A program made the position numbers and the translations under genes. Shown here in pieces: positions 25,736 to 36,889 of a stretch of 64,000 nucleotides of DNA (position 1 is the first letter of the stretch; each line of letters starts with the position of its first letter). Source of the stretch: Rhizomys pruinosus (Eukaryota; Chordata; Mammalia; Rodentia; Spalacidae); the NCBI GenBank assembly GCA_009823505.1, contig VZQC01005680.1:8054923-8118922 (forward strand). The letters run 5' to 3'. Under the pieces are notes generated by a model. The model was not told the origin of the DNA, ran no database searches, and saw nothing but the letters and a program-made list of their open reading frames with translations.

Positions 25736-25969
25736 GTAAAAACAATCAAAGACCAAATAGTAACTTTTAAGCTGATGCTCAAATAGAGAAGAATCCAGGT
25801 GGTGGTGAGAATTGCCATCTGGTCATAGTTTGGGAAGAGGACTGAGAAGAGCACAATGGAGTCCATCATCTAAGTGTCAAAGAACTGAGAGCTGGATATG
25901 GTGAGAGGGTCACATCACACTGAAGAATTGTCCATAATTTGAAAGTTTATTACCTTGCTAATGGCTTTG

Positions 25970-26090
25970 ATACACACACGCACAGATAAACAGATATACA
26001 ACACAAAAACACATACACATGCACAGGACACACACACACAACAATATGCTATAACATAGACACATGGACCACACACAAGTTTTTCTAACA
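25970..26090. repeat. (CA)n-rich microsatellite
   Basis: Mirror of 3497-3610. Confidence 0.75.
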
Positions 26091-26394
26091 CGTACATTCT
26101 GGTTTCTCATTATATAGTTAGTTGAGAAAATCAACTTCTCAAACAGGGAAAAGAAAGTAAAAAAAATGATGTCTGCATGATTGAGAGATACCTTCAGTAA
26201 TATGTTTATTGAAACTGTATCCTCCATGATCAAGAGATACCATCAACCCAAGTGTTGGTCACTAGATAGCTAGAATACGGTCTGAAGAACATGGTGAACA
26301 AGTGTGAAAAGGTCAGTAGGGATCTGCTTGATGGGAAGAAAGGACAGAGGGACAGGAAAAAGGAAGAGCAATACCCTACCCTAAAAAGATGCAG

Positions 26395-26645
26395 GGATGG
26401 GTCTGGAGAGATGGCTCCATGCAGTTAAGAGCACTGACTGCTCTTGCAGAGGGCCCAAGTTCGATTCCCAGCACCCAAATGGCAGCTAAGAACTGTCTTT
26501 AGTGCCAAGAATAGTGGTACACACCTTTAATCCAAGCTTTCAGGAGGCAGAGGCAGGTGGATCTCTATGATTTCAAGGTCAGCCTGGTCTACATAGCAAG
26601 CTCCAGGCCAGCTAGGACTAAAGGGAGACTCTGTCTCAAAAATAA
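26395..26645 (+). mobile_element. composite tRNA-like plus B1 SINE (mirror copy)
   Basis: Forward order: tRNA-like head GGTCTGGAGAGATGGCTC, then a B1-like half with GTCAGCCTGGTCTACATAGC, then an A-rich tail. Confidence 0.75.
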
Positions 26646-27029
26646 ATAAAAAAATAAAAAGATAAGATAAGAGAAAATAAAATAAAATAAAAAGATATAT
26701 ATATATTTTAAATTTATTAAGTATCCTCTCATTTTTTTACATATATATATATATATATATAAACTATAGATATATAGAGAATATCTAATATACGTTGTCC
26801 CCGCTTCTCCCCTCTCGCCCCGTGTGTCCCCCACCCTATCCCTCCACCCCACAAGAGCGTGCGCGTGTGTGCGTGTGTGTGCAAACTGTTTTCATCTCTT
26901 TCTCATCTTTCTCAAATTCTCTCTCTTGACTTTTGAGCAAAGTTCTACTAGTCTCAGTTCTTTGCGGTGGCGTGTGTGCGTGTGTCGTGTGTGTGTGTGT
27001 GTTATTGTTCTTGTTGTTGTTTTCCTATA

Positions 27030-28430
27030 TGCATCACTCCCAACTGCATTGGACAAAAGCTTAAGGGGCCATGCACAAGAAATACTTACAAGTAGGTAAT
27101 TGCACTAGCATCCACAGATGAGGGATGCAGTTTGTCATTTGTTTTTCTGGGACTGTTTACTCCGGCAGCTTAATGTCTTCTAGCTCCAGCTATTGTCCTG
27201 CAAAGCTCATGATGTCCTCGTTCTTTACTGCTGCATAGAACTCCATTGTGTAGATGTACCACATTTTCTCTATCCACTCACAAATTGAGGAGGCATTGTG
27301 TGCGTGTGTGTGCCATCTCCATGCTATTTGTGAAGAGAGCTGCGATAAACACAGCTGTGCATGTTCGCTGGTGGGGTGAGTCTTAATGGTACATGCCTAA
27401 GAGTGGTATGGCTGGGTCGGTGGCAAGTTCATTCCACACGTCTTCCAAGGGTTCTCCACACTGGCTTTAGCCATAGTGGCTGTATGAGTTACATCCCACC
27501 AGCAGTGAGATTAATGTTCCCCTTTCCCACAACCTCTCCAGGCACTTGGTATTCATTTGTTATCTTGATCCTGGCCAATCTTATTGGGGTAAGATGATAT
27601 CTTAAAGTGGTTTTGATTTGCATTTCCTTATGATTAGTGATGTTGAACACGTCCTTTGTTTTTTAATTTTTTTTTTTTATGTATTTCATTTATTTTCTGT
27701 ATGTGTAGGAATGTACTGTCAGCAGGCGGTCTGTGCACCCGGGTCGGGCAATGCCGCGGAGGTCAGAAGAGGGTCGCGGGTTCCCCGGGAGCTGATTTCT
27801 CCTGGAATTGGAGTCTCATACGGTTCTCGGCCGCCATGTGGGGTGCTGGGGATCGAACCCGGGTCCTCCTGTAAGAGCAGCGGTGGCTCTTCACCGCTTA
27901 GCCATCTCTCCAGCCCTGAACACTTCTTTTTTACATTTTATGTTTAACTTGTATTTTTCTTTTCTTTTTTTCTATTATTTTGTTATCAGTTGTTTAACAA
28001 TAAGTAATAACTTATGAGTACAAGCAGCCTTCATGTAAAACCAGTTTGCAAGCGGTTGTGCCCAAAACCACATAAGCCCATGGGTCCCTCCATCCAACTG
28101 GGGAGCTTGTATGTTCAATCAATTGATAAAATAATTTGTCCAGTCTACATTGCTATAGTTTTCACCATTCACCCCAACCGCAGCCCTTACATTCTAGCCA
28201 CGCCCCCTCTTCCGCAGATGTTCTCTAGGCTTAGAAAAGGGGGCACGGGTGGAGTAGAAGAAAACAGTCTACTTCTCTGGTGCTATCGTTTTGGACTCTG
28301 GTCAATTCGGGCTGTTTCCTTTCATGGGCTGACAGTTTTGTCAGGAATAACCTTTCAGTCCTACTCTATAAAAGTAGAACACTTCTTAAGAGGTTTCCCT
28401 CGCCAGCTCTAAGTTCCTCACTTGTTAAGC
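27030..28430 (-). mobile_element. LINE-1 3' end (mirror copy), carrying a retroposed repeat and a B2 SINE
   Basis: Reverse-strand mirror of 1456-2770. The nested repeat (about 27935-28385) matches 1501-1943. A B2 SINE at 27657-27916 sits beside it and is absent from the left arm. Confidence 0.8.
27657..27916 (-). mobile_element. B2 SINE present in the right arm only
   Basis: On the reverse strand it opens GGGCTGGAGAGATGGCTAAG, keeps the tRNA-like promoter boxes and many CpG sites, and ends in an A-rich tail. It is flanked by GTGTTCA on both sides. The left arm at 1944-1960 runs straight through the same site with no insert. The CpG content suggests a young copy. Confidence 0.85.
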
Positions 28431-29113
28431 AGAGACAAGCATTTTATCTGTGGGTGTGCACTCTTGGAAGGGAAGAGAAGGCATGATGGGGAAGGACAGA
28501 ACCCAAGGTCTACATGCTGCACTGGGCAGCACTGCACATATGACAGCAGGGGGGGGGGGGGGAGACCATTGCTTTTCCCAGCACGTGCTCTGAGGGCACA
28601 AGCTGCTGCTCCTGCTGTAGTCTTTCCTTAGACTAGCCTTTTCTGCCACCACCCAACTAGGTGCCTGACAGTTTTAAACATTAGAACCTTGGAATCCTGC
28701 AATGCCCAATCAAGATTCTAGGCCCCTTAAATCACTGCCTCCTGCATTTTCATTCCCCCAGATTCTCCACTGAGGCTATTGTACAGTCAGTATCAGTCTC
28801 AAAATAATAACATAATTCAAAAAAGTATCAAAAACGTGTAGCTGAAGAATTGAATATATGAATTTTGTGGGTTTTGAAATTCAGATTAACATACTCTGCT
28901 GGCAGTTCTAATCATTAAATACTTTGTTGGAACTTCCTGCTTGTCTTCACTGCAACCCTTCCTAATGACACTTAAACCTGTGTCCATGGACCTGATAGCC
29001 CCACCATTTCACAGGCTTGTTCAGGCAAGCTCTAACACTAAGAAGATGGTGGTTTCCTGGAGAAGTGTCGTAGTGACTGTGGAAATGCAAAGATAATCAT
29101 GAGATAGTTCTAC
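28430..29113. other. outer end of the right palindrome arm, no gene
   Basis: Matches 760-1450 in reverse. It is nearly identical at 1250-1450 apart from a G run at 28548-28562, but about 6% substituted at 760-1200. No coding signal. Confidence 0.6.
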
Positions 29114-29114
29114 N
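29114..29114. other. single N, probable assembly join
   Basis: The lone ambiguous base separates the end of the palindrome from LINE-1 sequence that is visibly cleaner than the arm LINE-1. Confidence 0.8.
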
Positions 29115-30204
29115 TTTTTAAATTTTTCATAATCTTTACTTGAGATTTTTAGTTGTTCTGTTATCTGCCAGGTCTGATATTCTTTGTTCTGCTTCCTCCA
29201 TTCTGCTTCTGAGGCTTTTTCCATTCCTTTCTTCTTGATTGGATGAGTGTTTGATTTCCTTTTTCATTTTCTCTTCTGATTTCTTTAGTATTTCCACTTC
29301 CTTTTGGAGCTTCTCAATCTCTTCCTGTAGCCTTTTGCTTAGCTGTAATGTTTGATCATTAATTTTTTCTGTTTCTGTTTTTATTTTATTTTTTTTAATG
29401 TGGGCATTTAGGGCTATACATTTCCCTCTTTGGACTGACTTTAATGTATCCCACAGGTTTAGTTCCAGGAATGCTTTTATTTCATTCTTTATTTCTTCCC
29501 TGACCCACTCATTGTTCAGGATTGTGTTGTTTAGTCTCCATGTGTTCTTATAGTTAGCCGGGCTTGCCCTGATTTTAATATTGAACTTTATTGCACTGTG
29601 GTCTGGTAGAATGCATGGAATAATTTCAATCCTTTTATATTTGTTGACATTTCTTTTGTGTTCCAGTATGTGGTTGATTTTGGAGAATGTTCTGTGGGGC
29701 GCTCAGTAGAAAGTATATTCTCTGGTGTTTGGGTGGAATATTCTGTAGGTATCTGTGAGTTCCATTTGGTGTATTTTATTGTTCAGCTATGATGTCTCTC
29801 TGTTTACTTTTTGTTCAGTTGACCAGGTACTGGAGTCCCCCACTATTATCATGGGGGGATTAATCTGTGTCTTGAGGTCCTGAAGGGTTGTGTTTATAAA
29901 GTTCAATACAGCAGAGTTTGGTGAATAAACATTTAAGATTGTGAAATCTTCCTGGCTAATTGTTCCATTGATAACGATATAATGGCCCTCTTTGACTTTT
30001 CTGATTAATTTCAATCTGAGGTCTATTTTGTCTGATATTAGAATAGCCTTTTTGGTGCCATTTGCTTGGAATATTTTTTCCATCCTTTCACTCTAAGGTG
30101 GTGTCTGTCCTTGAGGTTGAGATAGGTTTCTTGTAGGCACCTTATAGATAGATTATGTTTCCTAATCCATTCTGCCAGTCTATGTCTTTTGATTGGGGTG
30201 TGTG

Positions 30205-30672
30205 ATGGTTAATCCTGGGTGTCAACTTGACTGGACTAAGGACCAAATAAGAGAAAAAGGATCTTAGGATTGGACTACCTCAACCAGAATGGCCCACCCC
30301 AAATGTGGGCGTTACCTTCTGCTGGCAAGCAGTATTAAAGGCCATGCCAGAGGGATCTGGTCCCTTTTCTCCTGTGGCTTGACTCTCTCTCACTGGCGAG
30401 TTTGTCTTGCTCTGTGATCAACCCTATGAATCCCAGGGTGTACTGAGTCCGACAGATCTCCTGGAATCCATCAGGCCTTCAGCAGCAGATTGGGACTACT
30501 GAGACATCCAGCCTTGTGGACTGAGCAGTTCCCTGGAATCCCAGCCTCTCCAGTGTGGCGTGGCTACTGTTGGACTCCTTGAACTCTGTCACGTATGCAA
30601 ATCAATAAATCATTTATATCTATATATTTTTCCTGTTGCTTCTGTTTCTTTAGAGAACCCTGACTAATACAG
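30205..30672 (+). mobile_element. possible non-autonomous DNA transposon inside LINE-1
   Basis: Interrupts the LINE-1 between GATTGGGG and GGAGTTTAGACC. It opens with a TGTCAACTTGACTGGA stretch and closes with GAGAACCCTGACTAATACAG, wording I associate with mammalian non-autonomous DNA transposons; the family name is uncertain. Confidence 0.45.
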
Positions 30673-32294
30673 GGAGTTTAGACCATTAATATTTATAGTT
30701 ATTATTGAGAGATACATTTTGTTTCCTTTCAAGTTGTTTTTCATTTGCATTCTTGGTCTAGGTATTTATTTACTCTGTTATGCTTTTGGTAATTTCTCTT
30801 TTGGGTTGTTAAATGATAGTTGCTCCTTTCTTCTGTTCTTTGGATTGCTTCAAGTACCTTTTATTTCAAGTACTTTCTGATGTGCTATTTTTGTGACATG
30901 TGTTTATCATTTTGTTCATGTCATGAAAGGTTTTTCTTTCTCCAACTATGATTGACATTTTTGCTGTGTATAGTAATATGGGTTGGCATCTTAAATCATT
31001 TGTCACTGGGAATACTTTGATCCATGTTCTTCTGGCTTTCATAGTTTGCACTGAGAAGTCAGGTGTGATTCTGATGGGTTTCCCTTTATATGTAACTTGT
31101 TTTTCTCTTGTGGCTTTCAGTATTTTGCCCTTGTTTTGAGCTTCTAGTGTTTTAACTATGATATGGCACAGGGAATTTCTTTTCTGCTCTTGTCTATTTG
31201 GTGTTCTATGTGCTTCTTTTATTTTTATGGGTTTGTCTTTTTTTCAGTTTGAGGAAATTTTCTTATGTTATTCCGCTGAAGATCGGATCTATTCCATTCT
31301 CTTGGGATTCTTCTCATTCCTCTATCCCTAGGATGTGGAGGTTTGGTCTTTTCAGTGTCCCAAATTTTGGTTGTTCCACTCTAGTGTTTTTTACATTTTT
31401 CTTAATCTTTACTTGAGATTTCTAGCTGCACTGTGTTATCCTGTAGGTCTGATATTCTTTTTTCAGCTTCATCCATTCTGCTTCTGAGGCTTTTCCCCAT
31501 CCTTTCCTGCTGCTTAGGTGAATGTTCAGGTTCCTTTTTTATTTCATCCTGTGCTTTCTTCATTATTTCCACTTGCTTTTGGAGCTATTCATTCTCTTTT
31601 TGTTGTTCTTTGCTTTGCTGGTCAGTTTCTTTTTCCTTTCAGCCTGAGATCTTTTCAATGTTTCCACTTCCTTCCAGAGTTTGTCATTCTCTCCCTCTAG
31701 TTTTTTTCAGAGTTTGTATTTCTCTTCCTCTAGTTCGTTTTTGAGTTTGTATTTCTCTTCCTTTAGTTCTTTTCTGAGTTTGTCAATCTCTCCTTTTAGT
31801 TTTTTCCGGAGTTTATCATTCTTTCCTTCTAGTTCCTTCATGTGTTTTTCATTCTCTCCCTTTAATTCTCTGGTTGGTTCTTTATAGTCTTTCCATATGT
31901 CTACAATTGTTTTTCTATGGTTGTTATCTTGGTTTCCTTCCTGGGAGATCTCATTGTTGGGATCTTTTTCAGTATTGGTTGAGTTCAGCAGGGATGTATT
32001 TTGAGCTTTTCCCATATTATTGTTATTCTGTTGGGTTTTTGGCATGCATATTTGTTGTTGTGTTTCACCCTTTGTTTGTTTGTTTGTTTGGCTTCTGTTG
32101 CTAATCTCAAATGTTAATATGGAGGATTGGTTGGTCACTCAGTTTGCTTCCTGCTGGTTTCTTCCTCAGTTTTGGCTATGCAGCCTTGAATCAGTGACAC
32201 TGGTGGATCCTCCCTACCACTGTAAACCACAGCACCAGCAGTTTATCCTTTCCACTACAGTATCAGTAACTTGAGCAGGGTGGAGTTTGTGGGG

Positions 32295-32621
32295 TACGGG
32301 GTGGTTTCCTTCTTTGGCCTGAGTGCCAGAACTTGGCACTTGGCTTGGAGGGTGTGCAGCCTGGCTGTCCTTCTATCCATGCATGCATTTCTGCTCTATG
32401 GTTCTAGCTTTGGTCAGCAGGTTCTAGGATGGGCCTGCAAAGGCCTGAAGGCCAAAAACTCACCTGGGCAACTGGGGATGGAGTGTGTGCAGCCTGGCTA
32501 TCCTTCTATCCTCACAAGCAGGTCCTCTCTATCATTCTAGCATTGGGTGGTGGGTGTAGGGATGGGCCTGCAAAGACCTGCAGGTCAGAAACCCACCTGG
32601 GCAACTGGGCATGGAGTGTGT
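32295..32621 (-). repeat. LINE-1 5' promoter monomers, 133-bp unit
   Basis: GATGGGCCTGCAAAG recurs at about 32428 and 32561, 133 bp apart, with a poorer unit before them. Rodent LINE-1s commonly start with such tandem promoter monomers. The assembly gap starts inside the array. Confidence 0.7.
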
Positions 32622-33375
32622 NNNNNNNNNNNNNNNNNNNNNNNNNNNNNNNNNNNNNNNNNNNNNNNNNNNNNNNNNNNNNNNNNNNNNNNNNNNNNNN
32701 NNNNNNNNNNNNNNNNNNNNNNNNNNNNNNNNNNNNNNNNNNNNNNNNNNNNNNNNNNNNNNNNNNNNNNNNNNNNNNNNNNNNNNNNNNNNNNNNNNNN
32801 NNNNNNNNNNNNNNNNNNNNNNNNNNNNNNNNNNNNNNNNNNNNNNNNNNNNNNNNNNNNNNNNNNNNNNNNNNNNNNNNNNNNNNNNNNNNNNNNNNNN
32901 NNNNNNNNNNNNNNNNNNNNNNNNNNNNNNNNNNNNNNNNNNNNNNNNNNNNNNNNNNNNNNNNNNNNNNNNNNNNNNNNNNNNNNNNNNNNNNNNNNNN
33001 NNNNNNNNNNNNNNNNNNNNNNNNNNNNNNNNNNNNNNNNNNNNNNNNNNNNNNNNNNNNNNNNNNNNNNNNNNNNNNNNNNNNNNNNNNNNNNNNNNNN
33101 NNNNNNNNNNNNNNNNNNNNNNNNNNNNNNNNNNNNNNNNNNNNNNNNNNNNNNNNNNNNNNNNNNNNNNNNNNNNNNNNNNNNNNNNNNNNNNNNNNNN
33201 NNNNNNNNNNNNNNNNNNNNNNNNNNNNNNNNNNNNNNNNNNNNNNNNNNNNNNNNNNNNNNNNNNNNNNNNNNNNNNNNNNNNNNNNNNNNNNNNNNNN
33301 NNNNNNNNNNNNNNNNNNNNNNNNNNNNNNNNNNNNNNNNNNNNNNNNNNNNNNNNNNNNNNNNNNNNNNNNNNN
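32622..33375. other. assembly gap (754 N)
   Basis: Run of N. Long open frames across it have no meaning. Confidence 0.99.
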
Positions 33376-33556
33376 GATAGAGAAAATGTGGTACATGTAC
33401 ACAATGGAATTCTATGCAGCGGTAAAGAAAGACAACATCATGAACTTTGCAGGTAAATGGATGGAGCTAGAAGACATCATGTTAAGTGAAGTAACACAGT
33501 CCCAGAAAAACAAACGACAAATGGTATCTCTCATATGTGGATGCTAGTACCATCAT
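33376..33556 (+). mobile_element. LINE-1 3' end after the gap
   Basis: Forward-strand ORF2 C-terminus (IEKMWYMYTMEFYAAVKKD) and its end. It stops where similarity to the defensin duplication units begins. Confidence 0.85.
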
Positions 33557-33719
33557 TATTACTTCTAAGGGAAGTACCTCACAGAACCACAGAGGGACAT
33601 GTTGGAAGCTTTGAGAACAGAGCAATAGCAAGGAACCCTGAGGACCTTGGACTCTTCCCATCCCCATCAGTGCATACATTCTCTATCTGAAGGGACTCTC
33701 CATTAGCATTCTCCAGACA

Positions 33720-33798
33720 GCCCTGTAGATGCAGGCTGGGTCCTCACTCTGTACACACTCACCGCTGAGATCAGCAGTCCTCCAGGTGACTCCCAGCC
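33720..33798 (+). promoter_or_regulatory. core promoter region, unit A (TATA altered)
   Basis: At 33724-33731 the sequence reads TGTAGATG where unit C has TATAAATA, about 70 bp before the ATG. The rest of the 5' region matches units B and C. Confidence 0.45.
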
Positions 33799-34657
33799 AT
33801 GAGAACACTGCCTCTCCTGGCTGCTCTTCTCCTGCTGGCCTTCCAGGCCCAGGCTGATGCTCTCCCAGCAGCAGCAGAGGAGTCTCCAGATGAGGAGCAG
33901 CCAAGGAAGAGGACCAGGACATGCACATTTCCTTTGGAGGTCCTGAAAGCTCTGCCCTTCAACATGGAGGTGAGTGGTGCAAACCAGTAGACTAGAGGAT
34001 GAATCTGGTGAGGAAGGGCTGGAGCCAGGTTCGAGAATCTTGTCTAAAACAGTCTGATTATTTTAGTACCTCTCTATTACTGAGTCTTTAGATCTCCATA
34101 GAAGTAACAGTGAGTAAGAAATTAGCCAGTTTGACCTTTCTCATAAGGTCTTTCTACCAGCATTATCTCTGTTAAATTCAGGAGAAGTTAGACCAACATC
34201 CCAAGTTTATCCATCCAGAACAAAAGGACTAGTTTTGAGTAAAATGAGACAAAATTCTCCTTATGTAAAATAATGGACTCTGATGTTTTAGATCAGTGTG
34301 ACATGGTGCCGAATGAATGTCTGATTACTACAGGGTATTTAATATTGAAGACTCAGTGAAATTGGTATCATGAATACATGGCCAACACTTGTAGGGTGCA
34401 TTGTTTCAGTTTGTGTGGAGTTGATCATTCTGATGTCTGTGATGTTCCCAACATAACAAACCCATAGGAGGTTTGTTTTGTCATGATAGGATGTAGACTT
34501 CACATATCACTGATTCCATACTCAATATCTGAAATTCTCTGTGTGTCCAGGTGTGAGAAAATTCTTGACATGCAACTACAGAAATAAATGCAAGAGTCCT
34601 GAGAGTTTCAGGAACTACTCTTTGGGTAAACTGTGCTTTGCATTCTGCTGCAACTGA
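33799..34657 (+). pseudogene. alpha-defensin pseudogene, Paneth-type two-exon (unit A)
   Basis: Exon 1 (33799-33969, donor GTGAGT) encodes the MRTLPLL signal peptide ending AQA and the start of an acidic propiece. A 1-base deletion near 33900 relative to unit B then throws the frame. Exon 2 (34551-34657) has a good acceptor and ends CCN-TGA. In its own frame it keeps cysteines 1, 3, 5 and 6, but codons at the cysteine 2 and cysteine 4 places are TAC, and one codon of the long loop is missing. Cysteines 2 and 4 form one disulphide in the known alpha-defensin fold. A poly(A) signal stands at 34758-34763. The intron of about 580 bp and the TATA-adjacent coding exon are typical of enteric alpha-defensins. 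Confidence 0.8.
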
Positions 34658-34757
34658 TAATGAACAGCAGACAAAAGCAGACCACCTATCACTCTGAGAC
34701 CAAGAAGAGTCCTCTAATTTCCTCTGTACCTGTCTGAAATTTTTCATCTTTATAACT

Positions 34758-34763
34758 AATAAA
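34758..34763 (+). promoter_or_regulatory. polyadenylation signal, unit A defensin
   Basis: AATAAA 101 bp after the stop; unit B has AGTAAA at the same place. Confidence 0.65.
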
Positions 34764-34769
34764 TTTCTT

Positions 34770-36654
34770 ACAGCACATTCTCAGTCTGGTTTCTTTGGAA
34801 AAATTCTTTTTATAAGGGTCTTCAATAATCTCCTACAATTAGGGGAGGGAAGAAAATCTAAACAATTGCATATAAATGAATTGCTGTGGGACACTTTATG
34901 TACCCATTTAAAATGATATTATTACTACAGAATGTCACTGAGTCCTATGGAATAAATATGTCATAGAATCAGTCTGTGTGGCAGCTTAGCTAAAATAATG
35001 CTAATTAAAATCATTGAATACCCAAACACAGGTAGGAGTACCAAGTAAAGTGAGATTCATGAACCATAAGATTTCATAAAGAAGATGGAGACAAATGTTG
35101 TCTGAGTGTCACCAAAGATTCCGTGGTGAGTTTAAACCTAAATTTTATCAGCTTTCTGAAGCCTGGATATGTGATAAGAAGAGCTGGAGCATCCTAGGGC
35201 ACAGATGCCTGAATAACCAAAAGGACCAAGGTTAGATTCCAGCAATATTTGATTCAATAGCATTGAATGAATAGATAATTATGACTTGCAATATCTACCA
35301 TTATCTTCACTTTATTTGTAGTGAGTATAGAACAATCAGTTATTGGTGGCATAGTGTAAATCCCAAAGGAGGAAATTGGAGAGGCAGACACTAAAGAGAG
35401 GTTGTGGAACTCCTGAGAAATGATCTGTCAGTGCATGTCTGTGAACCTGGAGCAGCTGTTAGGTTCTGGGTTCAGAACAGCGATAGTGACTGCAGGAACC
35501 AGAGGTTATGCAGAACAATTAAGGAAGAACTTATGGTAGCAGAGATGTGCAAGGGGTTTGGCCACAGCTTGGTTACCTAATCTAGTGAGTTTAAGAATGG
35601 TCATTAACTTCTTTAATGTTCCTTTTCCAAACCCCAAATGTTGGTCAATGACAGCAGCTGCTTCATTGGGTTGTTATAAAATCTTATTGTCATAAAATGC
35701 GTAACAATTTCTTACCAACAAAATATAAGCAAATATGAACAGGGAATATTTTATTTTTTCTTGGGGATAATATCTGTTGTATGATAAAGTTCTAGTTTAG
35801 GGTTCTCATTTTATAAGATGTTCAGTTCCAATGCAAGTAAATGTTTTAGCCGTCAGTTAATTGCTCATGTATGTTAAAGTAATGGAAACGGTATTTTCCA
35901 TTTTTCAATTATCTCAAGTACCATCTACCATTAGTAATTTCATTGTTCGAGAGATCACAAAATCAGAAAATTTCAAGTCAGAGTACAACAGAAGTCAAGT
36001 GAATGTACAACAGACTGAGGGCGTATAAGGACTTGGGTGAGCTGAGAGATGAGGAGCTGAGAAGATGTTGATGATGGTGGAGGAGGGGAAATGGAGAATA
36101 TGGAATCCAGCAATGTGCAGATTATGTTGACTAGAAGACAAGCATGTTAGGGTGGATGATGGAAAATATGTTAGGGTGCATACTGATCTGAGGAAGTTAT
36201 TCAGGCTGTAGAGACAGAGCTCCTTGCTTTGAAGATGATTAGGAATCAGCAGTTCTAGTGGAACTCAAATCGTGAAGTCAGTCCACAGCCTATGACTCCA
36301 GGGCCAGGGTTTATACTCATCCCATGGTGTTCCTAGGCTTTGCAAGGACTCTAAAGCCACACAAGGGCTTTATATGGGCCTGCCATGAATTTTGTAATAT
36401 GAACCAGTTAGCATATCTTGTCCATGTGGGATTCTATGATGCGTGGACAGTTTTCAATGATTCTCTCTGGTAACCATAGAATATTTTGCTCATTAGGCAT
36501 TCTTCAGAGTTTGATTGTGGGTTTAAATAACTGTGTCTGATCATGGTGGCAGACATCAAACCCCTGTTGATGCATAAGGTGGATTTCAATGGAAACACTG
36601 GTCTTATAAACATCATATACTTCAGTTAGTCTCAAGTTTATATAAACTTGCAGT
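34770..36654. other. gene-free flank of unit A
   Basis: Collinear with 41390-43340 of unit B at roughly 90% by eye. No coding or RNA signal seen. Confidence 0.5.
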
Positions 36655-36748
36655 TCCTTTTTAAAATTTTGTTATTAATTTTATTTATTTCTTTATGTGT
36701 ATGAATGTACTTTCTGCATGCAAGTTTGTGCACCTGTGTCATGCAATC
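36655..36748 (-). mobile_element. truncated B2/B3-like SINE, unit A only
   Basis: About 95 bp with the reverse-strand 3' part of a B2-type element (TATGTGTATGAATGTACTTTC). Unit B reads straight across the site near 43340. Confidence 0.5.
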
Positions 36749-36889
36749 CAAAATTTTTCCAAAGGTCAAATGAGACCAATCAGTTGAATCTATTTTAGAA
36801 CAAGCTACAATATGGTACATTTTGTGGGACAAAACATGTTCCCTTTCATTGAAACTAGTGTCTGTCTCATGATATCTTCTTAATTTTTT

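Larger units (their letters stand above)
750..29113. repeat. giant inverted repeat (palindrome), arms about 14 kb, spacer about 85 bp
   Basis: Blocks in the left arm recur in reverse order and orientation in the right arm. Paired anchors: 1252-1455 with 28422-28631; 3650-3830 with 25740-25925; 4400-4920 with 24660-25150; 10880-11092 with 18530-18736; 13172-13432 with 16230-16480; 14706-14765 with 14851-14912. All share a centre close to 14.81 kb. Identity is near 100% in some blocks (about 170 bp around 3.7 and 25.8 kb), noisy with many small indels in the LINE-1 parts, and lower with true substitutions between 0.75 and 1.2 kb. The right arm stops at a lone N (29114). It could be a real inverted duplication or an assembly product. 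Confidence 0.85.
29115..32621 (-). mobile_element. LINE-1 fragments with 5' promoter monomers, rearranged
   Basis: The main element runs from the ORF2 endonuclease (about 29345-30204, continuing 30673-31385) through ORF1 (31385-32000; the 143-residue reverse-strand frame at 31707-32138 is its Lys/Glu-rich coiled coil) to 5' monomers. At 29115-29345 a second ORF1 piece lies on the 3' side of ORF2, out of normal order, so two LINE-1 pieces are joined there. Confidence 0.8.

Noticed and set aside
31707..32138. 143-residue reverse-strand frame as a host coiled-coil gene
   Set aside because: It is the LINE-1 ORF1 coiled coil, in order with the ORF2 and 5' monomers around it.
32429..33547. Open frames of 277-372 residues across the gap
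   Set aside because: They consist almost only of unknown residues from the N run.
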